Assembly (NCBI RefSeq): GCF_945957465.1
Contig: NZ_CAMFLC010000012.1
Location: 1 to 64,000 of the forward strand
Reading direction: 5' to 3'
Source of the DNA: an uncultured Leifsonia sp.
GTDB taxonomy: Bacteria > Actinomycetota > Actinomycetes > Actinomycetales > Microbacteriaceae
Length of the DNA: 64,000 nucleotides
Shown here: piece after piece, positions 45,850-55,149 of the stretch
How the letters are laid out: each line of letters starts with the position of its first letter
Numbering within the stretch: position 1 is the stretch's first letter
Notes under the pieces: model-generated
Database searches by the model: none
What the model was told of the DNA's origin: nothing
What the model saw: only the letters and a program-made list of their open reading frames with translations
Translations under genes and position numbers: made by a program

Positions 45850-46644
45850 ATGTACGAACTCGCACCCAACATCGAACTGCTCTTCACGGAGGCCGGCGAC
45901 TACCACGACCGCGTGCGCGCGGCGGCGGCGGCCGGCTTCACGGCGGTCGAGATGTGGGGCCCGACCGGCGTCGACGCCCCGGCGACCCCGAAGGACCTCC
46001 CCGCGCTCAAGGCCGCGCTCGAGGAGACCGGCACGACGCTCACCGCCCAGCTCGCGGAGCCGCGCACCCAGTTCATGATCCCGCCGTGGGACCACTCGGA
46101 GTTCTACCGAAAGCTCGACGAGAGCGTCGCCATCGCTCAGGACCTCGGCTGCCCCCGCATCGTCGTCGGCAGCGGGACGGGCTTCGGGGGCTGGAAGCGG
46201 CAGGTCCAGCTCGACAAGCTCGTCGAGATCTACCAGAAGGCCATCGCGCAGATCGACGGCTCGGGCATCACGCTCGCCCTGGAGCCGGTCAACATCCGCG
46301 TGGACCACCCCGGCTCGCTGCTCGACCGGACGTCGGAGGCCGTCTATGTCGCGCGCGGCGTCGACTCGCCGTTCTTCGGGGTGCTCTACGACATCTACCA
46401 CTCGGCCGTGGAAGGCGAGGACATGGCGGCGGAGCTGGCGAACGCGGGCGAACTGATCGCCTACGTGCAGCTCGCCGACGCTCCCGGCCGCGGCGAGCCC
46501 GGCACAGGCGACCTCGACTGGGCGGAGCGGCTGCGGATCCTGCGCGCCTCCGGCTACGACGGGCCGATCGGTCTCGAGTACTACCCGACTCAGGAGTCCG
46601 CGGCCTCCGTCGCGCTCATCCGCGAACTGGCGGCAGCAGCATGA
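45850..46644 (+). CDS. TIM-barrel isomerase/epimerase, hydroxypyruvate-isomerase-like
   Basis: 264 aa paralogue of 25690. Segments TLALEPVNIRVDHPGSLLDR (Glu), VLYDIYHSAVEGEDMAAEL (Asp), AYVQLADAPGRGEPGTGDLD (Gln at the third ligand position) and GLEYYPTQE (Glu). Shine-Dalgarno AGGAGAA precedes it after 12 bp. Overlaps the GMC oxidase by ATGA. Same genes-next-door pattern as 25690 (beside a glycoside hydrolase), so a job in interconverting a released sugar is likely. Confidence 0.86.
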   Translation: MYELAPNIELLFTEAGDYHDRVRAAAAAGFTAVEMWGPTGVDAPATPKDLPALKAALEETGTTLTAQLAEPRTQFMIPPWDHSEFYRKLDESVAIAQDLGCPRIVVGSGTGFGGWKRQVQLDKLVEIYQKAIAQIDGSGITLALEPVNIRVDHPGSLLDRTSEAVYVARGVDSPFFGVLYDIYHSAVEGEDMAAELANAGELIAYVQLADAPGRGEPGTGDLDWAERLRILRASGYDGPIGLEYYPTQESAASVALIRELAAAA

Positions 46645-48188
46645 GCCGGTATCCCGACGCGGTCGACGTCGTCATCGTCGGCAGCGGCCCGACCGGCGCC
46701 GCGTACGCGCGCATCCTCAGCGAGGAGGCACCTGACGCGACGATCGCCGTTTTCGAGGTCGGGCCCACGGTGTCCGACCCGCCCGGCGCGCACGTCAAGA
46801 ACATCGAGGACCCGGCAGTGCGGGCGGAGGCGCAGGAGCGCTCCGAGGGCCCGGGCGCCGGCGCGGACACGGTCAGCTCGCCCGGAGCGGTCACCGCCGG
46901 CCAGCGCCGCGCCCGGCCGGGCACCTACCTCCTCGACGAGGGCTACCAGGAGCCGGGCGAGGACGGCCTGCCCGTCGTCGCGTTCTCCAGCAACGTCGGC
47001 GGCATGGGCGCGCACTGGACGGGCGCCTGCCCGCGCCCGGGGGACAGCGAGCGCATCGCCTTCCTGCCCGACCTCGACGACCTCCTCGCCGAGGCCGACC
47101 GGCTGCTGAACGTCACGACCGACGCCTTCGACGGCGCGCCCTTCACGGCCCTCGTCCGCGAGCGGCTGGCCGCGGCGGTGGACGACGGCCGCCCGGAGGA
47201 GCGGCGCGTGCAGCGGATGCCGCTCGCCGTGCACCGGCGCGACGACGGACGGCTGGTCTGGTCGGGGTCGGACGTGGTGTTCGGCGACGTGACGCGCCGC
47301 AATCCGAACTTCGGCCTGTACGACGAGTCGCTGGTCACGCGCGTCCTGCTCGAGGACGGCCGGGCCGTCGGCGTCGAGGTGCGCGACCGCCGCACGGGCG
47401 AGACCCACGTCGTCCGCGCCCGCTTCGTCGTCGTCGCGGCCGACGCCCTCCGGACGCCGCAGGTGCTGTACGCCTCCGGCATCCGGCCGCCCGCGCTCGG
47501 CCGTATGCTCAACGACCAGTCCCAGGTCGTCTACGCCACCCGCATCCGTGACGCGGAGAGCGCCGCGGCGGCCGGCCACGCCGGCCGGACGGGCGGCGAG
47601 CACGGCCTCGACGAGGTGGTGGACGGCGCGATCAGCGAGCGCAGCGGCGTCACCTGGGTGCCGTACACCGACGACATGCCCTTCCACGGTCAGGTCATGC
47701 AGCTCGATGCCTCCCCGATCCCGCTCGCGGACGACGACCCGGTGGTCCCGGGATCCATCGTCGGCCTCGGGCTGTTCTGCGCGAAGGATCTCCAGTGGGA
47801 CGACCGGGTGGAGTTCCGCGACGACGAGTTCGACTGGTACGGGATGCCGGCCCTGCGCATCCACTACACGCTGACGGATCGCGACCGCGATGTCCTCGAA
47901 CGCGCGCGGGAGCAGATCACCGCGCTCGCCGAGGCGGTGGGCGACCCGATCGGCGACAGCCCGTTCAGCCTGCCGCTCGGCGCCTCCCTGCACTACCAGG
48001 GGAGCACGCGGATGGGCGAGACGGACGACGGCCGGAGCGTCTGTAGCCCGGACAGCGAGGTGTGGGGAGCCCCGGGCGTGTTCGTCGCGGGCAACGGCGT
48101 CATCCCGACGCCGACGGCCTGCAACCCGACGCTGACCTCGGTGGCGTTGGCTGTGCGGGGAGCTCGTCGGATCGCTTCTTGCCTTTAG
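46641..48188 (+). CDS. GMC-type FAD oxidoreductase, CarA-like, second copy
   Basis: 515 aa, paralogue of 28131. FAD fold VVIVGSGPTGAAYARILSEE at about residues 9-28, SSNVGGMGAHWTGACPRPGD, ARFVVVAADALRTPQVLYAS, and catalytic SLHYQGSTRMGETDDGRS (His451) with TACNPTLTSVALAVRGARR (Asn495). Followed by a deglycosidase beta-subunit homologue and a TIM barrel (48240, 48635), repeating the order seen at 28131. Two oxidases suggest two substrate classes. ATGA overlap with the isomerase upstream. Confidence 0.86.
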   Translation: MSRYPDAVDVVIVGSGPTGAAYARILSEEAPDATIAVFEVGPTVSDPPGAHVKNIEDPAVRAEAQERSEGPGAGADTVSSPGAVTAGQRRARPGTYLLDEGYQEPGEDGLPVVAFSSNVGGMGAHWTGACPRPGDSERIAFLPDLDDLLAEADRLLNVTTDAFDGAPFTALVRERLAAAVDDGRPEERRVQRMPLAVHRRDDGRLVWSGSDVVFGDVTRRNPNFGLYDESLVTRVLLEDGRAVGVEVRDRRTGETHVVRARFVVVAADALRTPQVLYASGIRPPALGRMLNDQSQVVYATRIRDAESAAAAGHAGRTGGEHGLDEVVDGAISERSGVTWVPYTDDMPFHGQVMQLDASPIPLADDDPVVPGSIVGLGLFCAKDLQWDDRVEFRDDEFDWYGMPALRIHYTLTDRDRDVLERAREQITALAEAVGDPIGDSPFSLPLGASLHYQGSTRMGETDDGRSVCSPDSEVWGAPGVFVAGNGVIPTPTACNPTLTSVALAVRGARRIASCL

Positions 48189-48239
48189 TGATAAATCGAC
48201 ATTAGTGTGTAGAAACAAGGAAGAAGTCAAGGAGGACTT

Positions 48240-48638
48240 GTGATCCCCGACCGCATCATCGAGCAGGGAACGCTCACGACGACGGGCACGCGTGCTGCCG
48301 TCGACGTGCGCATCCCCTGGTACCGCGCACTCCCGGCGTCCTGCATCGCAGGCGCGACGCTGTCCATCGACGGCGTGCCCGCTCCGGCCGAGACGCTCCG
48401 CTGGGAGCTCAACGGCAAGGAGCGCACCTTCGACGACATGAAGGACGACACCGAGGAGTGGTGGTTCCCGCTCGACTCGGCCGTGCTCTCCGGTGACATC
48501 CCGGTCGCGGCCGACGACAGCGAGCACGAGGTGGCGGTCGACCTGACCGTGTTCATCCCGTACATCGTGATCGGCGACGACGAAGTGCTCCACATCGAGG
48601 AGCACGACACCAAGACCATGAAGGCGGTGACGGCATGA
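48240..48638 (+). CDS. C-glycoside deglycosidase beta-subunit-like protein (CarB-like)
   Basis: 132 aa, GTG start with AAGGAGGA ahead. DVRIPWYRALPASCIAGATL carries the PWYRxL signature; LSIDGVPAPAETLRWELNG and FIPYIVIGDDEVLHIEEH complete the domain. Overlaps the TIM-barrel gene by ATGA, beta before alpha, and follows a CarA-like oxidase, so oxidase, beta and alpha are contiguous. A 51-bp AT-richer gap before it contains a direct repeat TTAGTG (48185, 48202) that could be regulatory. Confidence 0.82.
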   Translation: MIPDRIIEQGTLTTTGTRAAVDVRIPWYRALPASCIAGATLSIDGVPAPAETLRWELNGKERTFDDMKDDTEEWWFPLDSAVLSGDIPVAADDSEHEVAVDLTVFIPYIVIGDDEVLHIEEHDTKTMKAVTA

Positions 48639-49750
48639 GCCCGACCTCCGGCCTCGGATCCCCGATCCAGGGCGTGACCCTCTACAGCTTCACCCGCGCG
48701 TTCCACGGCCGCGAGTACGACCTCGAAGGCTTGATCCGGAAGGTGGCCGCCGACGGCTACGGCCCGGGGCTCGAGGTCATCGGCTTCTCGAGCTTCCGCG
48801 GCTTCCCGGCGGTCGACGACGCCTTCGCCGGCTGGTTCCGCGACCTGGTCGCCGAGCTCGATCTCGTGCAGACGTCGCTCGCGATCAACGCCGACATCGG
48901 CATCCACCGCGACCGGTTGCTGAACCAGGACGAGCTCATCGAGTACATGCGCCGCCAGATCGAGGCCGCGGCGAAGCTGGGCTTTCCGATCGCGCGCGTC
49001 CAGATCTCGATCACACCCGACTCGATGGCGGCGCTCGCGCCGATCGCCGAGCAGTACGGGGTGACGCTCGCCCTCGAGGTGCACGCCGACCAGTACGCGT
49101 CGCACCCGCGCATCCTCGCGCTGCGCGATCGCTACGAGGAGGTCGGCTCGCCGTTCCTCGGCTTCACCGCGGACTGGGGCGCGACCACGGTCGGCTTCGC
49201 GCCGTCGCTGCTGGAGGCCTACCGCCGCCGCGGAGCCAGCGACGAGCTGCTCGCCCAGGTCGTCGACCTGTGGAACGAGTTCTACGAGGCCGGGCCGCCC
49301 GCCGACCAGGCCGACCACGGCCAGCGCTTCGGCCGGTTCATCGCGCTCGCCGCTCAGAACGGCCGGCCGGACCTGGGCATCGACTTGGGCATCAACGCCA
49401 CGGGGCTGTTCGGCCCGGCGCGCGTGGACGACTGGCTGGAGATCATGCCCTGGATCAAGCACGTGCACGGCAAGTTCTTCGGCATCGACGAGAACCACGA
49501 GGAGCCGTCGGTGCCGGTGCGCGACCTGATCGCGCTGCTGGTGCAGAACGGCTACGACGGCGCCATCTCCAGTGAGTACGAGGGCTGGCACTGGAACAAC
49601 TGGCAGTCGCCCTTCGAGATCATCCGCGACGAGCAGGCCGTGCAGCGCTCTGCGGCGCAGAACGCCGGCAGCCGCATGGTCACCGACGCTCAGGAGGCTC
49701 GCCGCCAGCTGGGCCAGTGGCTCCCGAGCACCGAGAGGTCGAACGCATGA
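48635..49750 (+). CDS. TIM-barrel, C-glycoside deglycosidase alpha-subunit-like (CarC-like)
   Basis: 371 aa, ATGA overlap with the beta-subunit-like gene. Barrel begins IQGVTLYSFTRAFHGREYDL. Metal ligands: Glu148 (LALEVHADQ), Asp180 (FTADWGATTVG), His278 (HVHGKFFGIDENHEEP) and Glu314 (SSEYEGWHW). The motif HGKFFGID followed by SSEYEGW is shared with the fused protein at 31094. Length and order match CarC-type alpha subunits, which use a divalent metal to cleave the C-C bond of 3-oxo-C-glycosides. Substrate is inferred from context. Confidence 0.83.
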   Translation: MSPTSGLGSPIQGVTLYSFTRAFHGREYDLEGLIRKVAADGYGPGLEVIGFSSFRGFPAVDDAFAGWFRDLVAELDLVQTSLAINADIGIHRDRLLNQDELIEYMRRQIEAAAKLGFPIARVQISITPDSMAALAPIAEQYGVTLALEVHADQYASHPRILALRDRYEEVGSPFLGFTADWGATTVGFAPSLLEAYRRRGASDELLAQVVDLWNEFYEAGPPADQADHGQRFGRFIALAAQNGRPDLGIDLGINATGLFGPARVDDWLEIMPWIKHVHGKFFGIDENHEEPSVPVRDLIALLVQNGYDGAISSEYEGWHWNNWQSPFEIIRDEQAVQRSAAQNAGSRMVTDAQEARRQLGQWLPSTERSNA

Positions 49751-50706
49751 CCCGCGACGCTCCGATCAAGTGGAGCTACATGGACCACTGGCGCGCGAAC
49801 GGCCCCCGCGGCCCGTACGACCAGTGGCACTCCCGCCAGACGATGACCCGCTTCCTCCGCCAGGTGAGGGCCGTCGGCTTCGACGCCATCGACACCTTCG
49901 ACTTCCGGATCTGGCAGATCCTGGAGCAGTACGGCTCGGTCGCGAACTACCAGGAGTTCGTGCAGGAGCAGGGCCTCGAGCGGATCGTCAACACCTTCCA
50001 CGGCGTGTACTACGACCCCGAGCGCTACGCCCCCGAGGTGCCGGCGACGCACGACGCCATCATCGAGGACTTCAAGCTCACCCTCGACCTGTGGTCGGGC
50101 ATCCAGCTCGACAACATCATCGTCATGCCCGGCTCGCGCTACTTCGACGAGCAGGGCGTGAGCGACGACGGCCTCAAGCACGCGGCCGACATCTGGGGGA
50201 GGGTCGGCGAGCTCACGCAGCAGTACGGCGTCAACCTGACCTGTCACCACGAGTTCTACGGCGGCATCCGCACCCGCAAGCAGATCGATGCCTTCTACGC
50301 GTACGCCGACCCGCAGTACGTGAAGTTCTTCGTCGACACGGCCCAGCACTGCATCGCCGACGTCGACCCGGTCGCCGTGTACGAGGCGCACCACGAGCGC
50401 GTCACGGGCTTCCACTTCAAGGACACCCGCACCAAGGACGTCAATAACGACTACCGCCTGTGGCCCGACGCCGAGCTCTCGGCCGTCACGACCGAGAAGT
50501 GGTTCTACGAGATGGGCACCGCGGAGGGCCTGGTCGACTTCGAGTCGATGATGCGCTCCGTGCGCGACCACGGCTACACCGGCTGGATCAGCGTCGAGCA
50601 CGACAAGGCCGACAAGCTCGGCGGGGACTACTCGGAGAGCACCGCCGTCGCGCGCTGGTACGCCAAGAACGTCTTGGATCGGATCTACCTGGAGAAGACG
50701 GCATGA
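49747..50706 (+). CDS. TIM-barrel sugar isomerase/epimerase-like protein
   Basis: 319 aa, ATGA overlap on both sides. Metal-site segments LTCHHEFYGG (Glu), KFFVDTAQHCIADVDP (Asp), TGFHFKDTRTKDVNN (His) and WISVEHDKADKLG (Glu). Unlike the CarC-like copies it has a distinctive N-terminus IKWSYMDHWRANGPRGPYDQ. Part of four consecutive TIM-barrel genes (48635-52729). Could epimerise or isomerise the keto-sugar released by deglycosylation; unproven. Confidence 0.83.
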   Translation: MTRDAPIKWSYMDHWRANGPRGPYDQWHSRQTMTRFLRQVRAVGFDAIDTFDFRIWQILEQYGSVANYQEFVQEQGLERIVNTFHGVYYDPERYAPEVPATHDAIIEDFKLTLDLWSGIQLDNIIVMPGSRYFDEQGVSDDGLKHAADIWGRVGELTQQYGVNLTCHHEFYGGIRTRKQIDAFYAYADPQYVKFFVDTAQHCIADVDPVAVYEAHHERVTGFHFKDTRTKDVNNDYRLWPDAELSAVTTEKWFYEMGTAEGLVDFESMMRSVRDHGYTGWISVEHDKADKLGGDYSESTAVARWYAKNVLDRIYLEKTA

Positions 50707-51701
50707 GCGGCATCCGGTGGGGCTACGCCCTGAACCAGTGGGACACCAACATCGACGCGTTCGTGCGCAAGCGCGACCACGAGCGTGCGTTCAAGACGAT
50801 CTCGATCAGCGGCTTCTCGGGCGTCGAGCTCACCGCGGAGAGCTTCGGCCCGTGGGAGCCGCTCGGCTCGCCCGAGCAGATCGCCAACCTCTACGGGTCG
50901 CTCGACGGGTTCCGCCGGGTGCTCGCCGCCTGCGCGCTCGACGGTGTGTCCAGTTACGTCTACGACCCGTTCATCGGGTTCGACGTGGAGATGGGCCGGG
51001 GACCCGACCCGCTCGACCCCGAGGCCGCGCCCCGGATCACCGCGACCGCCGTCTGGTTCGCCGAGGCCCTCGCCGCTCTCGGCGGCGCCGTGCTCGTGGT
51101 CCGTCCGTGCGGGTCGGCCTGGCAGACCGGTGCCCTCGACGACGAGAAGATCGCGACACTGGCGGCGCTCTGGAACGCCGTCGGTGCGGCCATCGCCCCC
51201 TCCGGAGTCGCGCTGGCGCTCCACTTCGACTTCCTGTCGGCGCTCCGGCTCGACGACGGCCTCGCCCGGCTGCTCGACGCGACGGACCCCGGGCTCGTCG
51301 GGCTGGCACTCGACACGGCCGAGTTCGCGGTGGCAGGAGCCGACCCGGTCGCGGTGCTCGAACGCCACGCCGACCGGGTCCGCCACGTCCAGCTGAAGAA
51401 CGCATACGACGTCGTCGACGACGAAGAAGCCCTCACCCCGCACGCCGAGCAGTTCGTGCGCACCGAGGGCGGCGCCCGCCGCATCCAGCGGTGGTTCTTC
51501 GAGCCGACGGACGAAGGCGGACTGGTCGACTTCCCGTCGTTCGTCCGCGCACTCGCAGAGAGCGGCTATGCCGGCTGGATCGTCGTCGAGTCCGACCAGA
51601 GCCCCCACCCGGCCGAGAGCGCGATGGTGAGCGGCTGGTACGTGCAGAACGTCCTCGCACCGATCGTCGAGACGACGCGAAAGGAAGTGCCGACATGGTG
51701 A
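50703..51701 (+). CDS. TIM-barrel sugar isomerase/epimerase-like protein
   Basis: 332 aa, ATGA overlap with the previous gene. Same fold as its neighbour but the first ligand region reads LALHFDFLSALRLDD, with Asp rather than Glu; the others are LALDTAEFAVAGADPV (Asp), RHVQLKNAYDVVDD (His) and WIVVESDQSPHP (Glu). Barrel start IRWGYALNQWDTNIDAF is typical of inosose-dehydratase-like members. Overlaps the next gene by seven bases (its ATG lies inside the last codons). Function in the pathway is unknown. Confidence 0.8.
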   Translation: MSGIRWGYALNQWDTNIDAFVRKRDHERAFKTISISGFSGVELTAESFGPWEPLGSPEQIANLYGSLDGFRRVLAACALDGVSSYVYDPFIGFDVEMGRGPDPLDPEAAPRITATAVWFAEALAALGGAVLVVRPCGSAWQTGALDDEKIATLAALWNAVGAAIAPSGVALALHFDFLSALRLDDGLARLLDATDPGLVGLALDTAEFAVAGADPVAVLERHADRVRHVQLKNAYDVVDDEEALTPHAEQFVRTEGGARRIQRWFFEPTDEGGLVDFPSFVRALAESGYAGWIVVESDQSPHPAESAMVSGWYVQNVLAPIVETTRKEVPTW

Positions 51702-52729
51702 ACGACGGGATCGCCGGTACCGGGATCGAACTCGGGACCACCCTCTACTCGATGACGAGCGAGTTCGCGGCGGGGATCTACACCCCGGAGACGCTGATCG
51801 CGGCCGTCGCCGAGAACGGGATCGGGCCCGGTGTGGAGTTCAACATCGCCCAGCTGCTGCGCACCTACCCGGACGTCGACGACGCGTTCGTGAAGCTCTG
51901 GTTCGACTCGCTCGAGAAGTACGAGCTGGAGCCGAGCGCCATCGGCACGAACCTCGACATGGGCCGCCGCAAGGACCGCGACATGACGCCGGACGAGGAG
52001 CACGACTTCCTCGCCCGCCAGCTGAAGACCGCGCACACGCTCGGGTTCACGCGGGTCGTCATCCGCTCGGCCGGCCGGGAACTGCTGCGCAGCCTCCTGC
52101 CGCTCGCCGAGGAGTACGACCAGCGCCTCGGCTACGAGATCCACGCACCGCAGGGCCCGAACGACCCCAAGGTCCTCGGCATCCGCGAGCTGTACGACGA
52201 GCTGGGCAGCGACCGGCTCGGCTTCACGGCCGACTTCTCCTCGACGATGCACAGCCTGTCGCCGACCCTGCTCTCGCAGCTGGAGAAGATGGGCATGGAT
52301 CCGAAGCACTTCGCCGTGATGGACGAGATCTGGCGCGAGCCCACGCCGATGCACGTGCGCAACCAGAAATTCGAGGACTACCTCACGAGCGAAGGCGTCG
52401 ACCCCGTCGGGTTCGGGCCGTTCACCCGGCTGGCGTTCAACATGCACGGCCTCGTGCCGCCGGAGGAGTGGCTGGACATCATGCCGCAGATCTTCCACGT
52501 GCACGCCAAGTTCTTTGGACTCGATGCGAACGGGCAGGAGCCCGCCATGGACATCCCCCGCATCGTCCGCCAGTTCGTCGAGGGCGGCTACCGGGGATAT
52601 CTGTCGAGCGAGTGGGAGGGTCACGCCTTCCAGGACCTCGGGGAGGCCGACCCGATCGACCTCGTGAAGAAGCAGCACGCGCTCATGCGGCGCACCATCG
52701 AAGACGCCGTCGCCGGCGTCCCGGCCTGA
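51695..52729 (+). CDS. TIM-barrel, C-glycoside deglycosidase alpha-subunit-like, split homologue of the fusion
   Basis: 344 aa. Very similar to the barrel of the 31094 fusion: [33 protein letters not shown] (Glu148), [18 protein letters not shown] (Asp180), [40 protein letters not shown] (His270) and [13 protein letters not shown] (Glu306). The matching small domain is separate at 53542, after an NTF2-like gene, so order is alpha then beta, opposite to the other pairs. Its ATG sits inside the previous stop region. Confidence 0.84.
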   Translation: MVNDGIAGTGIELGTTLYSMTSEFAAGIYTPETLIAAVAENGIGPGVEFNIAQLLRTYPDVDDAFVKLWFDSLEKYELEPSAIGTNLDMGRRKDRDMTPDEEHDFLARQLKTAHTLGFTRVVIRSAGRELLRSLLPLAEEYDQRLGYEIHAPQGPNDPKVLGIRELYDELGSDRLGFTADFSSTMHSLSPTLLSQLEKMGMDPKHFAVMDEIWREPTPMHVRNQKFEDYLTSEGVDPVGFGPFTRLAFNMHGLVPPEEWLDIMPQIFHVHAKFFGLDANGQEPAMDIPRIVRQFVEGGYRGYLSSEWEGHAFQDLGEADPIDLVKKQHALMRRTIEDAVAGVPA

Positions 52730-52749
52730 ATCACGAAGGAGTAGACACC

Positions 52750-53532
52750 ATGTCGGACACCACCATCGAGACGTCCATCTCGGACCTCGTCGCCGAAGTC
52801 GCGCGGCTGCGCGAGGACGTCACCGCGGCGCAGCGCCTCGCACAGCGGGCCGAGGATCGCGGGCAGGTCGAGAACCTGTTCAACCGCTACATGTTCCTGC
52901 ACAACGCCTTCGAGGACGAGCAGATCATCCCGCTCTGGGTCAAGGAGGGCACCGAGGGCATCCGCGCCCGGTACACCAACGCCGGGCAGTACACCACGTG
53001 GGAGAGCGTCACCCGCTATCACCGCGACCGGCCGCACCCGGTCGGCAAGCTCATCCTGCACGCGGCCACCACTCCGGTGATCGAGGTCGCCGCCGACGGC
53101 GAGACCGCCAAGGGCGTGTGGATCATGGCCGGCACCGAGTCGGGCCTGACCGATCCGGCCGTCGCCGAGGAGTTCCCGGACATGTACTCGCCCAACGAGG
53201 TGCTCGGCAAGAAGGTCTGGGCGCACTGGGTGTGGTGCAAGTACGCCGTCGACTTCCTCAAGCAGGACGGCGAGTGGAAGTTCTGGAAGTTCCGCTGCTA
53301 CGAGCTGGCGCGGGCGCCGTTCGAGGAGAACTGGATCAGCTTCGGCCTGAAGAACCAGGGCGCGTTCGACCTCGACCTGATGTACTTCGGCGACGACGGC
53401 AAGCCCGTCTTCATGCCCCCGGCCGACGAGCCGGCGCCCAGCGAGAACCACCCGTACAGCCCGGAGACCGTCCAGAAGCTCGAGCCGGCGCCTCCGGTGC
53501 CGTACGAGCACTTCGTCGACACCTACGAGTAG
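52750..53532 (+). CDS. NTF2-like protein with long N- and C-terminal extensions
   Basis: 260 aa. N-terminal coiled-coil-like helix ([20 protein letters not shown]), then an SnoaL_4-type NTF2 domain: [75 protein letters not shown], followed by a Pro-rich tail. Shine-Dalgarno GAAGGAG, 20 bp after the alpha-like TIM barrel and 9 bp before the beta-like gene, hence lying inside an alpha/beta pair. It could be a third subunit or an isomerase/dehydratase for the sugar fragment. Function unknown. Confidence 0.82.
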   Translation: MSDTTIETSISDLVAEVARLREDVTAAQRLAQRAEDRGQVENLFNRYMFLHNAFEDEQIIPLWVKEGTEGIRARYTNAGQYTTWESVTRYHRDRPHPVGKLILHAATTPVIEVAADGETAKGVWIMAGTESGLTDPAVAEEFPDMYSPNEVLGKKVWAHWVWCKYAVDFLKQDGEWKFWKFRCYELARAPFEENWISFGLKNQGAFDLDLMYFGDDGKPVFMPPADEPAPSENHPYSPETVQKLEPAPPVPYEHFVDTYE

Positions 53533-53541
53533 GAGCACACC

Positions 53542-53958
53542 ATGGCGACGCACAACTCCCTGTTCTCCGAGAAGGACGTCCGGCGCACCGACGACGGCAT
53601 CGCCGTCTCGGTGCAGCTGCCCTGGTACCGCAGCCTCTGGCTGTCCGCCGTCGACGATGTCGCCGCGACCGTGAACGGCGTGGAGATCCCGCGCGACGAC
53701 CTCCGCTTCGAACTGAACGGCCGCAGCTACCGCATCCAGGAGCTGCCCGAGCAGTCCGAGACCCTGTGGTTCGTGGCCGACCGTCCCGACGTCGTGATCC
53801 CGCTGGACCACGCGCCCGCGGCAGGGGAGAAGCTCACGGTGGAGGTGGTCCTCACGATGCGCCTGCTCTACATGCAGATCATGCCGGGCGCCGACGGCGG
53901 CCCGGGCCGCTACGTGACCAACCGGGTCCCGGTCGAGCGCGAGCTGGTGCTGGCATGA
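53542..53958 (+). CDS. C-glycoside deglycosidase beta-subunit-like protein (CarB-like)
   Basis: 138 aa. [59 protein letters not shown] and [20 protein letters not shown] are nearly the same, segment for segment, as the N-terminal domain of the 31094 fusion, its closest relative here. Shine-Dalgarno AGGAG before the ATG at 53542. The stop overlaps the Gfo/Idh gene (ATGA). Expected partner: the TIM barrel at 51695. Confidence 0.85.
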   Translation: MATHNSLFSEKDVRRTDDGIAVSVQLPWYRSLWLSAVDDVAATVNGVEIPRDDLRFELNGRSYRIQELPEQSETLWFVADRPDVVIPLDHAPAAGEKLTVEVVLTMRLLYMQIMPGADGGPGRYVTNRVPVERELVLA

Positions 53959-55136
53959 CGCTGCGGGTGGCCATGGTCGGCTACGGGTTCATGGGCGCTG
54001 CGCACTCGGTGGGCTGGCGGCAGGCGCCGCACGTGTTCGACCTCCCGGAGGCCGTGGAGATGGCGGTGATCGTGGGCCGCACCGAGAGCGCGGTCGCCGA
54101 TGCCGGCCGCAGATGGGGCTGGGCGGAGCACGCCACGGACTGGCGGGAGGTGATCGCCCGCGACGACATCGACCTGGTCGACATCGTCACGCCCGGCGAC
54201 TCGCACGCCGAGATCGCGATCGCGGCGCTGGAGGCCGGCAAGCACGTGCTGTGCGAGAAGCCGCTCGCCAACACGGTCGAGGAGGCCGAGGCGATGGCCG
54301 CGGCGGCGGCCCGGGCGGCCGAGCGCGGCGTCCGGGCGATGGTCGGCTTCACCTACCGGCGCGTGCCAGCCGTCACCCTGTTGCGCGACCTGATCGCCGA
54401 GGGCACGATCGGGCGCGTCCAGCAGGTACGGGCGGCGTACCGGCAGGACTGGCTGGTCGATCCCGAGATGCCGCTCGCCTGGCGGCTGCAGAAAGAACAC
54501 GCCGGCTCGGGTGCGCTGGGGGACATCGGCGCGCACATCGTCGACATGACCCAGTTCGTCACCGGCCAGGCCGTCGAAGCCGTCTCCGGCACGGTGGACA
54601 CCATCGTGAAGCAGCGCCCGCTCCAGGCCTCGGGCTCCGGCCTCGCGGGGCAGGCGGGCGAGGGATACGGCGACGTGACCGTCGACGACCTCGCGATCTT
54701 CACCGGCAGGCTGACCGACGGGGCACTGGTCTCGTTCGAGGCCACCCGCTTCGCGACCGGCCGCAAGAACGCGCTGTCCGTCGAGGTGTCGGGAACGTCC
54801 GGGGCCCTCCGGTTCGACCTGGAGGAGCTCAACATCCTGAAGTTCTACGACCGCGCCGACCGCGCCGATCTGCAGGGCTTCAGGACGATCCTGGTGACCG
54901 AGCCGGTGCACCCTTACGTGGCCAACTGGTGGCCGGCCGGGCACCTGCTCGGGTACGAGCACGGGTTCGTGCACCAGGTCGTGGATCTCGTCGGCGCGAT
55001 CGCCGAGGGGACCGACCCCCATCCGACCTTCGCCGAGGGGCTGAGCGTACAACGAGTGTTGGCGGCCGTCGAGGCCAGCTCGGAGAATCAGTCGTCGTGG
55101 GTTCGCGTGGGTGCGGACGCCGCGGTCGCCGTCTGA
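53955..55136 (+). CDS. Gfo/Idh/MocA-family NAD(P)-dependent sugar oxidoreductase
   Basis: 393 aa. Rossmann start [20 protein letters not shown], conserved [20 protein letters not shown] and [15 protein letters not shown] (the catalytic Lys in the EKP motif), then the alpha/beta substrate domain with [17 protein letters not shown]. Family members oxidise or reduce sugars, including 3-keto-glycosides; the gut DgpA enzyme that oxidises C-glycosides is in this family. Here it could reduce the released 3-keto sugar or act as an alternative oxidase. ATGA overlap with the beta-like gene. Confidence 0.9.
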   Translation: MTLRVAMVGYGFMGAAHSVGWRQAPHVFDLPEAVEMAVIVGRTESAVADAGRRWGWAEHATDWREVIARDDIDLVDIVTPGDSHAEIAIAALEAGKHVLCEKPLANTVEEAEAMAAAAARAAERGVRAMVGFTYRRVPAVTLLRDLIAEGTIGRVQQVRAAYRQDWLVDPEMPLAWRLQKEHAGSGALGDIGAHIVDMTQFVTGQAVEAVSGTVDTIVKQRPLQASGSGLAGQAGEGYGDVTVDDLAIFTGRLTDGALVSFEATRFATGRKNALSVEVSGTSGALRFDLEELNILKFYDRADRADLQGFRTILVTEPVHPYVANWWPAGHLLGYEHGFVHQVVDLVGAIAEGTDPHPTFAEGLSVQRVLAAVEASSENQSSWVRVGADAAVAV

Positions 55137-55149
55137 AGAGGAGAACGAA

